Source of the DNA: VXRN01 sp963664365
Lineage (GTDB): Bacteria; Chloroflexota; Dehalococcoidia; Lucifugimonadales; UBA1123
Assembly: GCA_963664365.1 (NCBI GenBank)
Contig: OY761144.1
Coordinates: forward strand, 744,001-808,000
Direction of reading: 5' to 3'
Length of the DNA stretch: 64,000 nt
The notes below the pieces were generated by a model, which was not told the origin of the DNA, did not search any database, and saw nothing but the letters and a program-made list of their open reading frames with translations. Shown piece after piece: positions 16,941 through 26,182 of the stretch. Numbering within the stretch: position 1 is the stretch's first letter; each line of letters starts with the position of its first letter. A program made the translations under genes and the position numbers.

Positions 16941-17102
16941 CGTATCAAGTGGCAGTTGGCTGTCGTCATGGTTGCACCTCTGACCCGTTCGTTTTGGGCT
17001 GCCAGTCTCCATGAAAAGACCTTTGCGGCAACCGAGGTCACTGTTTCGAGAATACCATGCACGCAAGAAGAAAGCAAATTGTGTTGCGCCGCAGACACCC
17101 CC

Positions 17103-17132
17103 TTGACACGAACCGCCGTTCCCCAATATCAT
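17103..17132 (+). promoter_or_regulatory. TTGACACGAACC-type promoter, copy 1
   Basis: TTGACA at 17103-17108, an 18-bp spacer and TATCAT at 17127-17132. The core TTGACACGAACC is shared with promoters at 49569 and 50510. It lies 46 nt upstream of the ATG at 17178. Confidence 0.55.
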
Positions 17133-17177
17133 AGAACATATCGGTTCCCTGATACCCAACCCAAAGGTGATAAGACC

Positions 17178-17348
17178 ATGCTCGACCCGGAAATCAAAAG
17201 CCTACTCTCCGAATTCGACAAGTTTTCCTTCCAACCTCCGGCCTGGACCTATGCCCACGCCACATATCCACTCGCACGGACGCCGACTGTTCAAGGGCAT
17301 CCGGCTAATCCCCGAAACACCGCAATCGGGTGCAGAAGGTGCAGATAG
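17178..17348 (+). CDS. Short possible gene or truncated gene start (56 residues)
   Basis: The ATG at 17178 has GGTGAT 6 nt upstream and the promoter at 17103. The first 35 residues (MLDPEIKSLLSEFDKFSFQP, continuing PAWTYAHATYPLARTP) look protein-like. The last residues (CRRCR) are encoded by the GTGCAG repeats of element A, where the stop occurs. The best reading is a gene start whose body was replaced by the repeat element; a genuine short peptide is the alternative. No family recognised. Confidence 0.3.
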   Translation: MLDPEIKSLLSEFDKFSFQPPAWTYAHATYPLARTPTVQGHPANPRNTAIGCRRCR

Positions 17349-17512
17349 GGAGCAGAAATGATTTCCCCAAAATGCCCCGTCTCCCAAAGCTGGACCGATC
17401 CTCTCTCAGCTTTGACGGGTGCAGAGGGTGCAGAAGGTGCAGGTATTTCAAAAAACTTTTTCCACCCCTAACAACATACGAGTCAATAAACTTGATACAA
17501 CTCGACTCAACC
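17327..17512 (+). repeat. Structured intergenic repeat, element A
   Basis: Two clusters of 9-nt periodic GTGCAGAAG-like units flank a hairpin at 17385-17414 (CAAAGCT/AGCTTTG) whose loop contains GGACCGATC. An A/T tract (CAAAAAACTTTTT) and a conserved tail ending CTCGACTCAACC follow. Element B at 50582-50777 has the same order of parts. A structured RNA or nucleoprotein site is possible; function unknown. Confidence 0.6.
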
Positions 17513-17612
17513 TCTTGCTCCAACAAGGAGCCGGAACCCGCGTGGCGGCTCGCCGCTCGGCATTCCGGCGGGGTGGAGCGGGGCATCACACTAATCACCA
17601 TAATCACAAAAG

Positions 17613-17626
17613 TCACAGTTCAGACA
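17613..17626 (+). repeat. Short dispersed motif TCACAGTTCAGACA, copy 2
   Basis: Identical to 14008-14021, and likewise just beyond the stop of a minus-strand gene. Confidence 0.45.
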
Positions 17627-17636
17627 CCGCTGTCGT

Positions 17637-19328
17637 TCACAACGCACTTGCCCGGATGACCGAACTTACTGATCTCGTCTCGATCACGTCGATCAATCCG
17701 AATCCGGCTTGAGCGAGGATGTCCCTGAACTGATCTTTAGTGCGTTCAGCGCCTTCGGTCATCACCAGCATGTTCAAGTCCAGCAGGCCGCCCCCGCCGG
17801 TCTCGTCGTCCAGGACCATCTCTACCAGGTAGAGCGTGCCCCCTCTGGACATCGCCCCTCGGGCGCGCCTCAGAATTCGCAGCGCGTCACGCTCCGGCCA
17901 GTCGTGGACCACCCTTGCCAGAATCACGGCGTCCGACTTCACCGGCCACTCCTCGAACAGGTCTCCCGCGACGAACTTGCACCGCCCCTCGAGGTCCGCG
18001 GGCGTTCCGGCAGCGGCGACTACCTCCGCTCTGTCCATGACCGTCGCCTCCAGTCCGGGGCAGGCGCGCAGAAGCGCAAATGCCAACTCGCCGGCGCCGC
18101 CACCGGCGTCCAGAATGGCGTCGTGAGCGCTGAAGTCAACCGAGCGGGCGAGGTCTCGGTAGTCGTGTCTCGCATACGTTGACATGGCCGCATGGTAGGC
18201 TTGGAGATCGGCGGGCCTGTCCTGTATCCAATCGAAGAAGTTCTTGCCGTGCAGACTCTCGAAACCGGACTCTCCGGTGCGAAGCGATTGAGCAAGCTCG
18301 GCCCATGCCTGGTATGACTCACTGCCCCAGTGTCGAGCCGCATCCGCGAGCGATAGCGGGTGACTTCGCGCGAGGAGCGACCCGCGCTCGGTCGGACGAT
18401 AGACGCCCTCCGCATCCCTACATACGAGACCCAACTCCACGAGCGCCCTCATCAATCTGGCGCCAACTGACCTGTGTAGCCGGGTTCGTCGCTCAACCTC
18501 CTCCGCGGACGCGGGCAGACACTCGAAGACGCCCAACTCCACGGCGGCGTAGATCGTCTGCGTCCGCCAGAGGCCGACCATGTCGCCCGATAGCTCTTCG
18601 AGATGCGAGCGTGAAGGCCCCCTGAGCTTCAACACGGTTCGGCCCGACTCGTCTATAACCGACAGGGAGCCGTCGAATCCCTCCACGCGGGCCTGTCCGT
18701 TGTAGAACGGTTCCACGTTGCCGAACCGCTCCTCGTACAGAGGCTGCCCGGCCATGTCCACGTGATGCCAGCCGTCGGAATCGCGGGCGCGGGCGTGCCG
18801 CTTGTGAAACACGTCAAGGTCATGGAACCATCGACCATGAAGCAGATTGCCGGAGACGTCGATGTGGGTGTGCTTGCCGTCCTCGCGCTGGACCACGCCG
18901 TGTCCGTCCTTGAAGTCTCCGACGTAGCGGTAACGCTCTCCGTATGCGAGTGAGCCGTCGTCCGCGACGTGAAAATAGCCGCCGTCGGCCAGCCGGACGG
19001 CGCAGCGGCCTTCCTGGAAGTTGCCACACCACACATAGCGTTCGGCGTACAGAGGAAGACCATTCGGGAGGATGTGGAACCAGCCGTCCTTAGCATGAAC
19101 CGCCGCGCGGCCCTCGTAGAATCCAAACGTCCGAATATAGCGCGGTTCGTATGCGGGCCGTCCATCCGGCGTGATGTGGTACGCGCCTGAGCCGTCAAGT
19201 ACGGGCGCGAGTCCGGGTTCGTGGAACTTTTCAACCCTGCTGAATAAGGCCGGGTACGCCGGCCTTCCCTGATGGATGTGGCGCGTTCCGTCTTCGGATA
19301 TCCGGTATTTCCGCCAGCGGTCATTCAT
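17637..19328 (-). CDS. WG-like-repeat protein fused to an O-methyltransferase
   Basis: A 563-residue fusion. Residues about 1-240 are six to seven 35-residue repeats with the pattern YxxRY..xG.F.xGrA.V...DGw.HI...G.p., for example FGFYEGRAAVHAKDGWFHIL. These resemble WG/beta-hairpin repeats. From about 250 to the end is a SAM-dependent O-methyltransferase of the hydroxyindole/multifunctional type, with a winged-helix dimerisation part and SAM motif DAGGGAGELAFALL, then ARVVHDWPERDALRILRRA. Its ATG overlaps the stop of the radical SAM gene by 1 nt (TGATG). The repeats may bind a peptide or polysaccharide substrate. Unlike simple O-methyltransferases this architecture is unusual. Confidence 0.8.
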   Translation of the reverse strand: MNDRWRKYRISEDGTRHIHQGRPAYPALFSRVEKFHEPGLAPVLDGSGAYHITPDGRPAYEPRYIRTFGFYEGRAAVHAKDGWFHILPNGLPLYAERYVWCGNFQEGRCAVRLADGGYFHVADDGSLAYGERYRYVGDFKDGHGVVQREDGKHTHIDVSGNLLHGRWFHDLDVFHKRHARARDSDGWHHVDMAGQPLYEERFGNVEPFYNGQARVEGFDGSLSVIDESGRTVLKLRGPSRSHLEELSGDMVGLWRTQTIYAAVELGVFECLPASAEEVERRTRLHRSVGARLMRALVELGLVCRDAEGVYRPTERGSLLARSHPLSLADAARHWGSESYQAWAELAQSLRTGESGFESLHGKNFFDWIQDRPADLQAYHAAMSTYARHDYRDLARSVDFSAHDAILDAGGGAGELAFALLRACPGLEATVMDRAEVVAAAGTPADLEGRCKFVAGDLFEEWPVKSDAVILARVVHDWPERDALRILRRARGAMSRGGTLYLVEMVLDDETGGGGLLDLNMLVMTEGAERTKDQFRDILAQAGFGLIDVIETRSVSSVIRASAL

Positions 19329-20416
19329 CAGTCAGCCGGCCGCCTCATGTTGCACCCCTGGCACAGTGCGTTCTCCATATAATTCGCCTGAAGTTCCCTG
19401 TACTCCGCGCTCTCCCAGATATCGTAGAGGCTGGTGTCGTTGACATTGCCGAACTCGCCGAGAGTGCGGCGCAGCGCGTCCGGGGCGCAGCACGGGTTGA
19501 ATCTGCCGTCCGAGGCCACCCATGCCTCCTGTCCGAGAAACGGGCATACGCCGTCTGAGGCGATATCGCCCTCGCCGTTTTCGTCCAGACTGAAGACGTT
19601 CTCCAGCAGTACCCTCTCGCCGCTCGGCAGCCTGTGACGCTCGGCGGCCTCGTATGCCGAATCCACTATCGCGTTCCAACGGGCGATGGCCTCCGCGCTT
19701 CTCCGCATCGACTGGAGACGCATTTGGTTGAAGTGGACCCATAGATGATGGCCCTTCACCCTATCCACTCCGAGTTCGGCGGCCAGCTTCACGATGCCGG
19801 GCAACTCCGACACGTTGATCTCCATGAACGTCAGTTGGAACGTTACGCGGCAGCGGTTCCCGCCGAGTCCGGCGTGGGCGTCTCTGACGCCGATGAACGT
19901 CCGCACGTTTTCGAGAACCGCTTCCCAATTAGATCCGAGCATGACGTTCTCGTGCGTCTCCTTGCTCCCGCCGTTCCAGGACACCTTCACGTCCGACGCC
20001 ACCGGCACGATTCGCTCCGCCCACGCCCGCGCTCCCCGCTTGGGGAACGTTCCGTTCGTAGTCAGGTTCAGCTTGACCCCGTACTCAGCGCAGAGATCCA
20101 GGATTTCGTCGAAATGCCGGTAGAGCAGAGGCTCGCCCATGGTCGAGGGGATGATCTCGCGCAAGCCCGTGCCCCTGGACTCCTCCATGACGCGGCGAAT
20201 CAAGTCTATGCCCATGCGCCGCTTGGGACGTCCCGCCTTCCGCCTGTCGCTCTGAGTCGAACTGTACGGCGAGTGGTCCTCACACATGATGCAGTGCAGG
20301 TTGCAGTCGTCAGGGTTGGTGTCGAACGTGATCCGCCAAGGGCCGGGCCGCTGCCGTACCGGTCCGGTTAAACCTGTGCTGCGTTTTGCCCTCAGGCCAA
20401 CCGCGACTTCGCTCAT
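19328..20416 (-). CDS. Radical SAM protein with SPASM/twitch domain
   Basis: 362 residues. The radical SAM cluster motif is CNLHCIMC (CxxxCxxC, about residue 39), followed by TMGEPLLY and NLTTNGTF strands. The C-terminal SPASM-type region has CPFLGQEAWV, FNPCCAPD and CQGCNMRRP, enough Cys for an auxiliary Fe-S cluster. Such enzymes modify peptides, sugars or cofactors. It is the middle gene of a tight operon, 5 bp after the glycosyltransferase and overlapping the methyltransferase. The substrate is unknown and no precursor peptide is evident nearby. Confidence 0.88.
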   Translation of the reverse strand: MSEVAVGLRAKRSTGLTGPVRQRPGPWRITFDTNPDDCNLHCIMCEDHSPYSSTQSDRRKAGRPKRRMGIDLIRRVMEESRGTGLREIIPSTMGEPLLYRHFDEILDLCAEYGVKLNLTTNGTFPKRGARAWAERIVPVASDVKVSWNGGSKETHENVMLGSNWEAVLENVRTFIGVRDAHAGLGGNRCRVTFQLTFMEINVSELPGIVKLAAELGVDRVKGHHLWVHFNQMRLQSMRRSAEAIARWNAIVDSAYEAAERHRLPSGERVLLENVFSLDENGEGDIASDGVCPFLGQEAWVASDGRFNPCCAPDALRRTLGEFGNVNDTSLYDIWESAEYRELQANYMENALCQGCNMRRPAD

Positions 20417-20421
20417 CGTCC

Positions 20422-21771
20422 CTAGCCTCCGTCTGTCACGCTGTTGTAGATTCTCTCCACCGAAAGGGAGTGCTCAACCATGTCGGGGACGTTCCCATCT
20501 TCCGACTGCGCGTACCCCCTACCTCCCAGCCGCTCCGCCAACTTGGGGTCGTCCGCCAATCTCTGCATCTGCTCACCGAGAGAGCGCGGGTCTCGATGCG
20601 TAAACAGCAGGCCGTTTTGCTCGTGATGGACGTACTCCGCCATACCACCGTAGTCGGCGGTTATCACCGGGACCCTCGCCTGCAACGCCTCGTGAATGAC
20701 GAGCGGAGAGTTCTCCGCCCAGATCGAAGGGACCACGATCGCGTCGCAGCGATCGAACACGTCCGACACGATGTCCTCGTTCCTGTACTCTCCCATCCAC
20801 TCGATGCGGTCGCCGGCGGAGTCCGGCAGGCTTCGCGCCAACTCCTTCAGCCCCTCGGTCTCGACGCCCCGGTCGCGGCCCCATATTCTGAGCTTGGGAT
20901 TGCCGGACACGCCGCCAAACGACTCTATCAGATGGTTGACTCCTTTCGCGGGTATGTGCGTGCCGATGTAGCCGAAAGTGAACGGCTCGCCCGGCGTCCT
21001 GCTCCGTCCCTCCATGCGCTGACGGTGGAAGCCGTAATCGAGGTACGTGAGCTTCCGTTCGGGTATTCCAAAGTCGTCTCTGAACCGCCGCAGAAGGTAC
21101 CTGGCGGGCGCGATGAACACATCGACCGCGTCGCATACCTCTCTGACGTGAGCCATGCGGCGGCCCACCCATCCGGTCCAGTATGCGGCGTCCGTCTCAT
21201 ATTCGTCCTCACCTCCCGAGAAGTAGCGCACATAGCAGCGGACGGCGCACTTCCTGTCGTCCTGCCCGTCGCAGACGGCCCAAACGTCGGAAGCGTCTTC
21301 AGGGTACATCTGAATGAACTGGCCCCTCGGACACATAAGCCAGTAGTCATGCAGCGTGACTACGACCGGAATCCGACGCGCTTTCGCCTCGAACACCAGG
21401 GAGGTAGAGAGGTGGTTCAAATGTCCGACGTGGACGATTTCAGGCCGGACCTCATCCAGCAGAACGGCAAACGCTTCGTCCACGGCTGGGTGCCGGTACC
21501 CGTCCCGCGCCCTCGCCATGTTGATCACGTGGAGGGCAATTCGAGGGTCGGCGGGGTCCCGCTCCCGGCGCGTGGCGTACTCGGGAAGAAAGGCGTTCTC
21601 CTGCCTCGTGAAGACGTGGACCTCGTGACGTTCCGCGAGAGCTTGGACCAGACCCTGAGAATACACTTCGGAGCCTGCGTTATAACGCATCGGGTAGCCG
21701 TGAATGACTTTGACGATTCTCATGATGCTCGTTGTGACGCGGCGCTTCCGCAGCTTATTCCGTGTTTCCAT
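20422..21771 (-). CDS. Glycosyltransferase family 4-like (GT-B)
   Basis: 449 residues. The N-terminal domain has the GT4 acceptor loop (HGYPMRYNAGSEVYSQGL) and a VVVTLHDYWLMCPRG segment. The C-terminal domain has FGYIGTHIPAKGV and the donor-binding EALQARVPVITADYGGMAEY (the ExxxxG-type motif), which selects a nucleotide-sugar donor. An in-frame ATG at 21723 (MRIVKVIHGYP) is the more typical GT4 start, but neither has a clear SD. First gene of the three-gene operon; divergent from the sigma factor gene. Confidence 0.87.
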   Translation of the reverse strand: METRNKLRKRRVTTSIMRIVKVIHGYPMRYNAGSEVYSQGLVQALAERHEVHVFTRQENAFLPEYATRRERDPADPRIALHVINMARARDGYRHPAVDEAFAVLLDEVRPEIVHVGHLNHLSTSLVFEAKARRIPVVVTLHDYWLMCPRGQFIQMYPEDASDVWAVCDGQDDRKCAVRCYVRYFSGGEDEYETDAAYWTGWVGRRMAHVREVCDAVDVFIAPARYLLRRFRDDFGIPERKLTYLDYGFHRQRMEGRSRTPGEPFTFGYIGTHIPAKGVNHLIESFGGVSGNPKLRIWGRDRGVETEGLKELARSLPDSAGDRIEWMGEYRNEDIVSDVFDRCDAIVVPSIWAENSPLVIHEALQARVPVITADYGGMAEYVHHEQNGLLFTHRDPRSLGEQMQRLADDPKLAERLGGRGYAQSEDGNVPDMVEHSLSVERIYNSVTDGG

Positions 21772-21893
21772 GCCATCATATCAGACATACCCCCACTGAA
21801 AACCAAAAACCATCCGCTGCCCCCACTGTTGAACACAATGTAATCGTCTGTTATTGTCTGCGCACGTATTCGCACACATCGGAAAGCAACCCA

Positions 21894-23309
<1,416 letters not shown>

Positions 23310-23360
23310 TACCGCTTTAGCTTAGTTTTGACGATCCACTCGAAGTATTCCGAACATATC

Positions 23361-23396
23361 CCCTCTCCCTTGAGGGAGAGGGTTAGGGTGAGGGTG
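23361..23396 (+). repeat. Palindromic dispersed repeat, copy 1
   Basis: A 9-bp perfect stem CCCTCTCCC/GGGAGAGGG with a TTGA loop, then TTAGGGTGAGGGTG. Copies are at 29462-29498 and 56839-56875, all intergenic. Here it follows the sigma gene, and TTTT follows the tail. Confidence 0.85.
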
Positions 23397-23442
23397 TTTT
23401 GAGTAAGCTGCCAAAATCCTATGGAATAAGTACTAGCGCTCC

Positions 23443-25917
23443 ATGGCGCACATCACAACACCGACAGAGTTTCTTGGATTCCGGCCCGGCGACGACCGAA
23501 AGCTCGCCGGCTGGCCCACTATCGTCAGATACCTGAAACTCCTCGAACAGGCCAGCGACAGGGTCAGCGTCCATGAGATCGGAAGATCCACCGAGGACAA
23601 CCCCTTCCTCGTCTGCGCCATAAGCTCTCCCGCCAACCTCGCCGACGCCGAGCGGCTCCGGATGATCCAGCAGTCGCTCTCCGACCCCAGAACCGTCGGC
23701 CAAAGTGAGGCCGGCCGCCTCATCGGTGACGCCCGCGCCGTGGTCGCCATCACGTGCAGCATTCACGCCACCGAGGTCGGCGCCACTCAGATGTCGGTAG
23801 AACTCGCCCATCTACTCGCGTCGTCACGGCATCCCAGGGTCATGGATATTCTCGACAACGTCATCCTTCTGCTCGTGCCCAGCATGAACCCCGACGGACT
23901 GGTGCGGGTGAAGGACTGGTACGACGCCTCCCTCGGAACCCACTTCGAAGGCTCCATGCCGCCGTACCTCTACCACAAATACACCGGACACGATAACAAC
24001 CGCGACTGGTTCATGTTCACCCAGCGTGAGACGCGGCTTGTCGTCGAGCGCGTCCACAATTCCTGGCGACCCCATATCACCCTCGACATCCACCAGACCC
24101 GCTCTGACGGAATGCGCATGATTCTTCCCCCACTCGTGGACCCGATCGGCCCGAACGTCGACCCCGTCATCCTGAGCGGACTGTCAACGCTGGGCACGTA
24201 CATGGCCGCCCAGCTGACCGCCGAAGGCAAGGCGGGAGTCGCCGTCAACGTCGTTTACGACTCCTACAGTCCAAGTCGCTCGTATCCCCACTACCACGGC
24301 GGCGTCAGAGTCCTGTCCGAAGCCGCCAGCGTGAAGATCGCCACGCCCATAGACGTGCCCCTAGGCAAGCTCAGAGACGACAGGGGCGAACTGCCCAAAG
24401 TCAGATCCTGGAACCACCCCATGCCGTGGGAGGGCGGACGTTGGACGCTGCGAGACATCGTCGAATACGACTTATCGCTCTCTATGGCATGTCTTGAGCA
24501 CGCCGCCCGCAACAGAGAGTGGTGGGTACGAAACTCGCACGACGTTCTCAGGCGCGCGGTGGCAAGCTCGCAAGAACCCCGAGCCTACGTCATACCGACA
24601 GAGCAGCGCGACCGCAGCGCGGCGGACGAGCTGATCGAACTGCTCGACTTCGCCGACGTCGAGATACACGAGGCCGCCCAGTCCGCAAACAGCGGAGACG
24701 TTCACATCCCGAAGGGCGACGCCGTCATCCTGACCAACCAACCCTTCGGCTCGTTCGCCCAGACGATGCTCGAACGCGGGCGCTACCCCGACTCTCGCCA
24801 GTACCCCGGAGGTCCCCCAAAGCACCCTTACGACTCCACCGCTCACTGCCTGCCGCTCAACATGGGTGTAACGTGCCACGAAATCGCCAAACCGCTCAAC
24901 ATCGACCTCGCCCCCAGCCGGAAACGCCGAACGTCGCCCGGGCGGACATGCCCGATCCCCGAAGACGCCCCCGCCCTCTCTATCAAGCCCGAATCCAACG
25001 CCGCCGCCCGCGTTGTCAACCGCCTGCTGTTCCACGGCTCACCGGTCTTCAGGGCGCAGGACTCGGTACAGGCAGACAGTGGCAGCCTTCCCGCCGGTAC
25101 ATGGGTCATTCCGGCATCGCCGGAGTCGCGCGGCATCGTGTCCCGCGAGAACGCATCGGTGCAGATCGAGGCGCTATGGCAAAGACCGAAAGAGGGCCTT
25201 CAGCTTCTGCGTCCGCCCCGCATCGGCCTCTACGCAAGCTACGTCCCAAGCATCGAGGAGGGTTGGACTCGCTTCCTCTTCGACCAGTACGGCTTCGAAT
25301 ACACCTCTCTGGCCGACAGAGACATCCGCGAAGGCGGACTTGCGAGCCGGTTCGACTGTATCATCATCCCCCACCAGGAGATCAGGCAGATCCACCGCGG
25401 CCTCAACCGGACTCAACACTCTCCGCGCTATTCCGGCGGCTTGGGTGACGTCGGAGTGGACCGCCTCAAGGACTTCGCGGAAAGCGGCGGAACGATTATA
25501 GGATGGGACAACTCCGCCAACTTCCTCGTTAGATACCTGGAACTTCCCGCCGTGAATCCTCTGGCCAAGCTCCCCCATTCCCAGTTCTTCGCTCCCGGCA
25601 GCCTGCTCAACATCGAAGTGGACACCCGCCACCCGCTCGGCTGGGGAATGTCGGAGACGGCTGCCGCCATGTTCATGAAGGGAAGCGCATACGAACTGGA
25701 AAGAGGAACGGTCGTCGCGACCTACTCAGAGCAAGACACCCTCCTCGATGGATGGCTGATAGGGGCGGACAAGATCGCCGGCCTTGCCGCGCTTGCGATC
25801 ATCCCGCTCGGCCTCGGACAGGTAATCCTCTTCGGCTTCAGGCCCCACTTCAGAGCGCAGGCCCGGGGCACATACAAGTTGCTCTTCAACTCGATCTACC
25901 AGTCGGGCGCCGCATGA
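23443..25917 (+). CDS. M14-family zinc carboxypeptidase-like protein
   Basis: 824 residues. The N-terminal 300 residues form an M14 domain with the zinc motif SIHATEVGATQ (HxxE), NPDG, YTGHDNNRDWFMFTQRE and the third zinc His in LDIHQTRSDG. The remainder is a large extra region of unknown fold, ending with beta-rich segments. There is no signal peptide, so the enzyme is probably cytoplasmic or leaderless. It would cleave C-terminal residues or peptidoglycan-like peptides. The start has no SD. Confidence 0.82.
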   Translation: MAHITTPTEFLGFRPGDDRKLAGWPTIVRYLKLLEQASDRVSVHEIGRSTEDNPFLVCAISSPANLADAERLRMIQQSLSDPRTVGQSEAGRLIGDARAVVAITCSIHATEVGATQMSVELAHLLASSRHPRVMDILDNVILLLVPSMNPDGLVRVKDWYDASLGTHFEGSMPPYLYHKYTGHDNNRDWFMFTQRETRLVVERVHNSWRPHITLDIHQTRSDGMRMILPPLVDPIGPNVDPVILSGLSTLGTYMAAQLTAEGKAGVAVNVVYDSYSPSRSYPHYHGGVRVLSEAASVKIATPIDVPLGKLRDDRGELPKVRSWNHPMPWEGGRWTLRDIVEYDLSLSMACLEHAARNREWWVRNSHDVLRRAVASSQEPRAYVIPTEQRDRSAADELIELLDFADVEIHEAAQSANSGDVHIPKGDAVILTNQPFGSFAQTMLERGRYPDSRQYPGGPPKHPYDSTAHCLPLNMGVTCHEIAKPLNIDLAPSRKRRTSPGRTCPIPEDAPALSIKPESNAAARVVNRLLFHGSPVFRAQDSVQADSGSLPAGTWVIPASPESRGIVSRENASVQIEALWQRPKEGLQLLRPPRIGLYASYVPSIEEGWTRFLFDQYGFEYTSLADRDIREGGLASRFDCIIIPHQEIRQIHRGLNRTQHSPRYSGGLGDVGVDRLKDFAESGGTIIGWDNSANFLVRYLELPAVNPLAKLPHSQFFAPGSLLNIEVDTRHPLGWGMSETAAAMFMKGSAYELERGTVVATYSEQDTLLDGWLIGADKIAGLAALAIIPLGLGQVILFGFRPHFRAQARGTYKLLFNSIYQSGAA

Positions 25918-26029
25918 TTCCATAAAGCGCCCAAAATCCCGTCCATCCCCACAATCCACAAAATCCTGCTTCAGACACCCTCATTCCTTACCCCTTATTC
26001 CTTACCTGTACCCCTCGATATCTCAACGC

Positions 26030-26057
26030 TTGACGGGGGGGGAGAAAGTGGTATAAC
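26030..26057 (+). promoter_or_regulatory. Promoter for the ABC importer operon
   Basis: TTGACG at 26030-26035, a 16-bp G-rich spacer and TATAAC at 26052-26057, about 120 nt before the ATG at 26183. The leader contains a GGGCG/CGCCC hairpin near 26140-26165 related to the repeats at 4001 and 13917. Confidence 0.6.
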
Positions 26058-26182
26058 TCTCACATCCCGTCATGGGGACAGGTTCCGCGCCATTGCGGAC
26101 CGTTTCGACATAGGGCGTCTTGTGTGGGCTCCCAGAACGTAGGGGCGTCCCTTGTGGGCGCCCAAAACGAGGAGGCATCGTC

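Larger units (their letters stand above)
16912..17636. other. Gene-poor interval between the tiny gene and the WG-methyltransferase gene
   Basis: About 725 bp. From left to right it holds the 16917-16940 hairpin, a TTGACA promoter at 17103, a possible 56-codon gene at 17178, structured repeat element A (17327-17512), and the 14-nt motif at 17613. No convincing full-length protein gene was found on either strand. Confidence 0.6.

Noticed and set aside
17330..17659. A 109-codon plus-strand frame across element A
   Set aside because: Coding-like CRGCRRC stretches come from the 9-nt repeats, and the equivalent frame is not kept in element B.
20386..21843. A 485-codon plus-strand open frame
   Set aside because: It is the antisense shadow of the glycosyltransferase gene, which has family motifs throughout; this frame has none.
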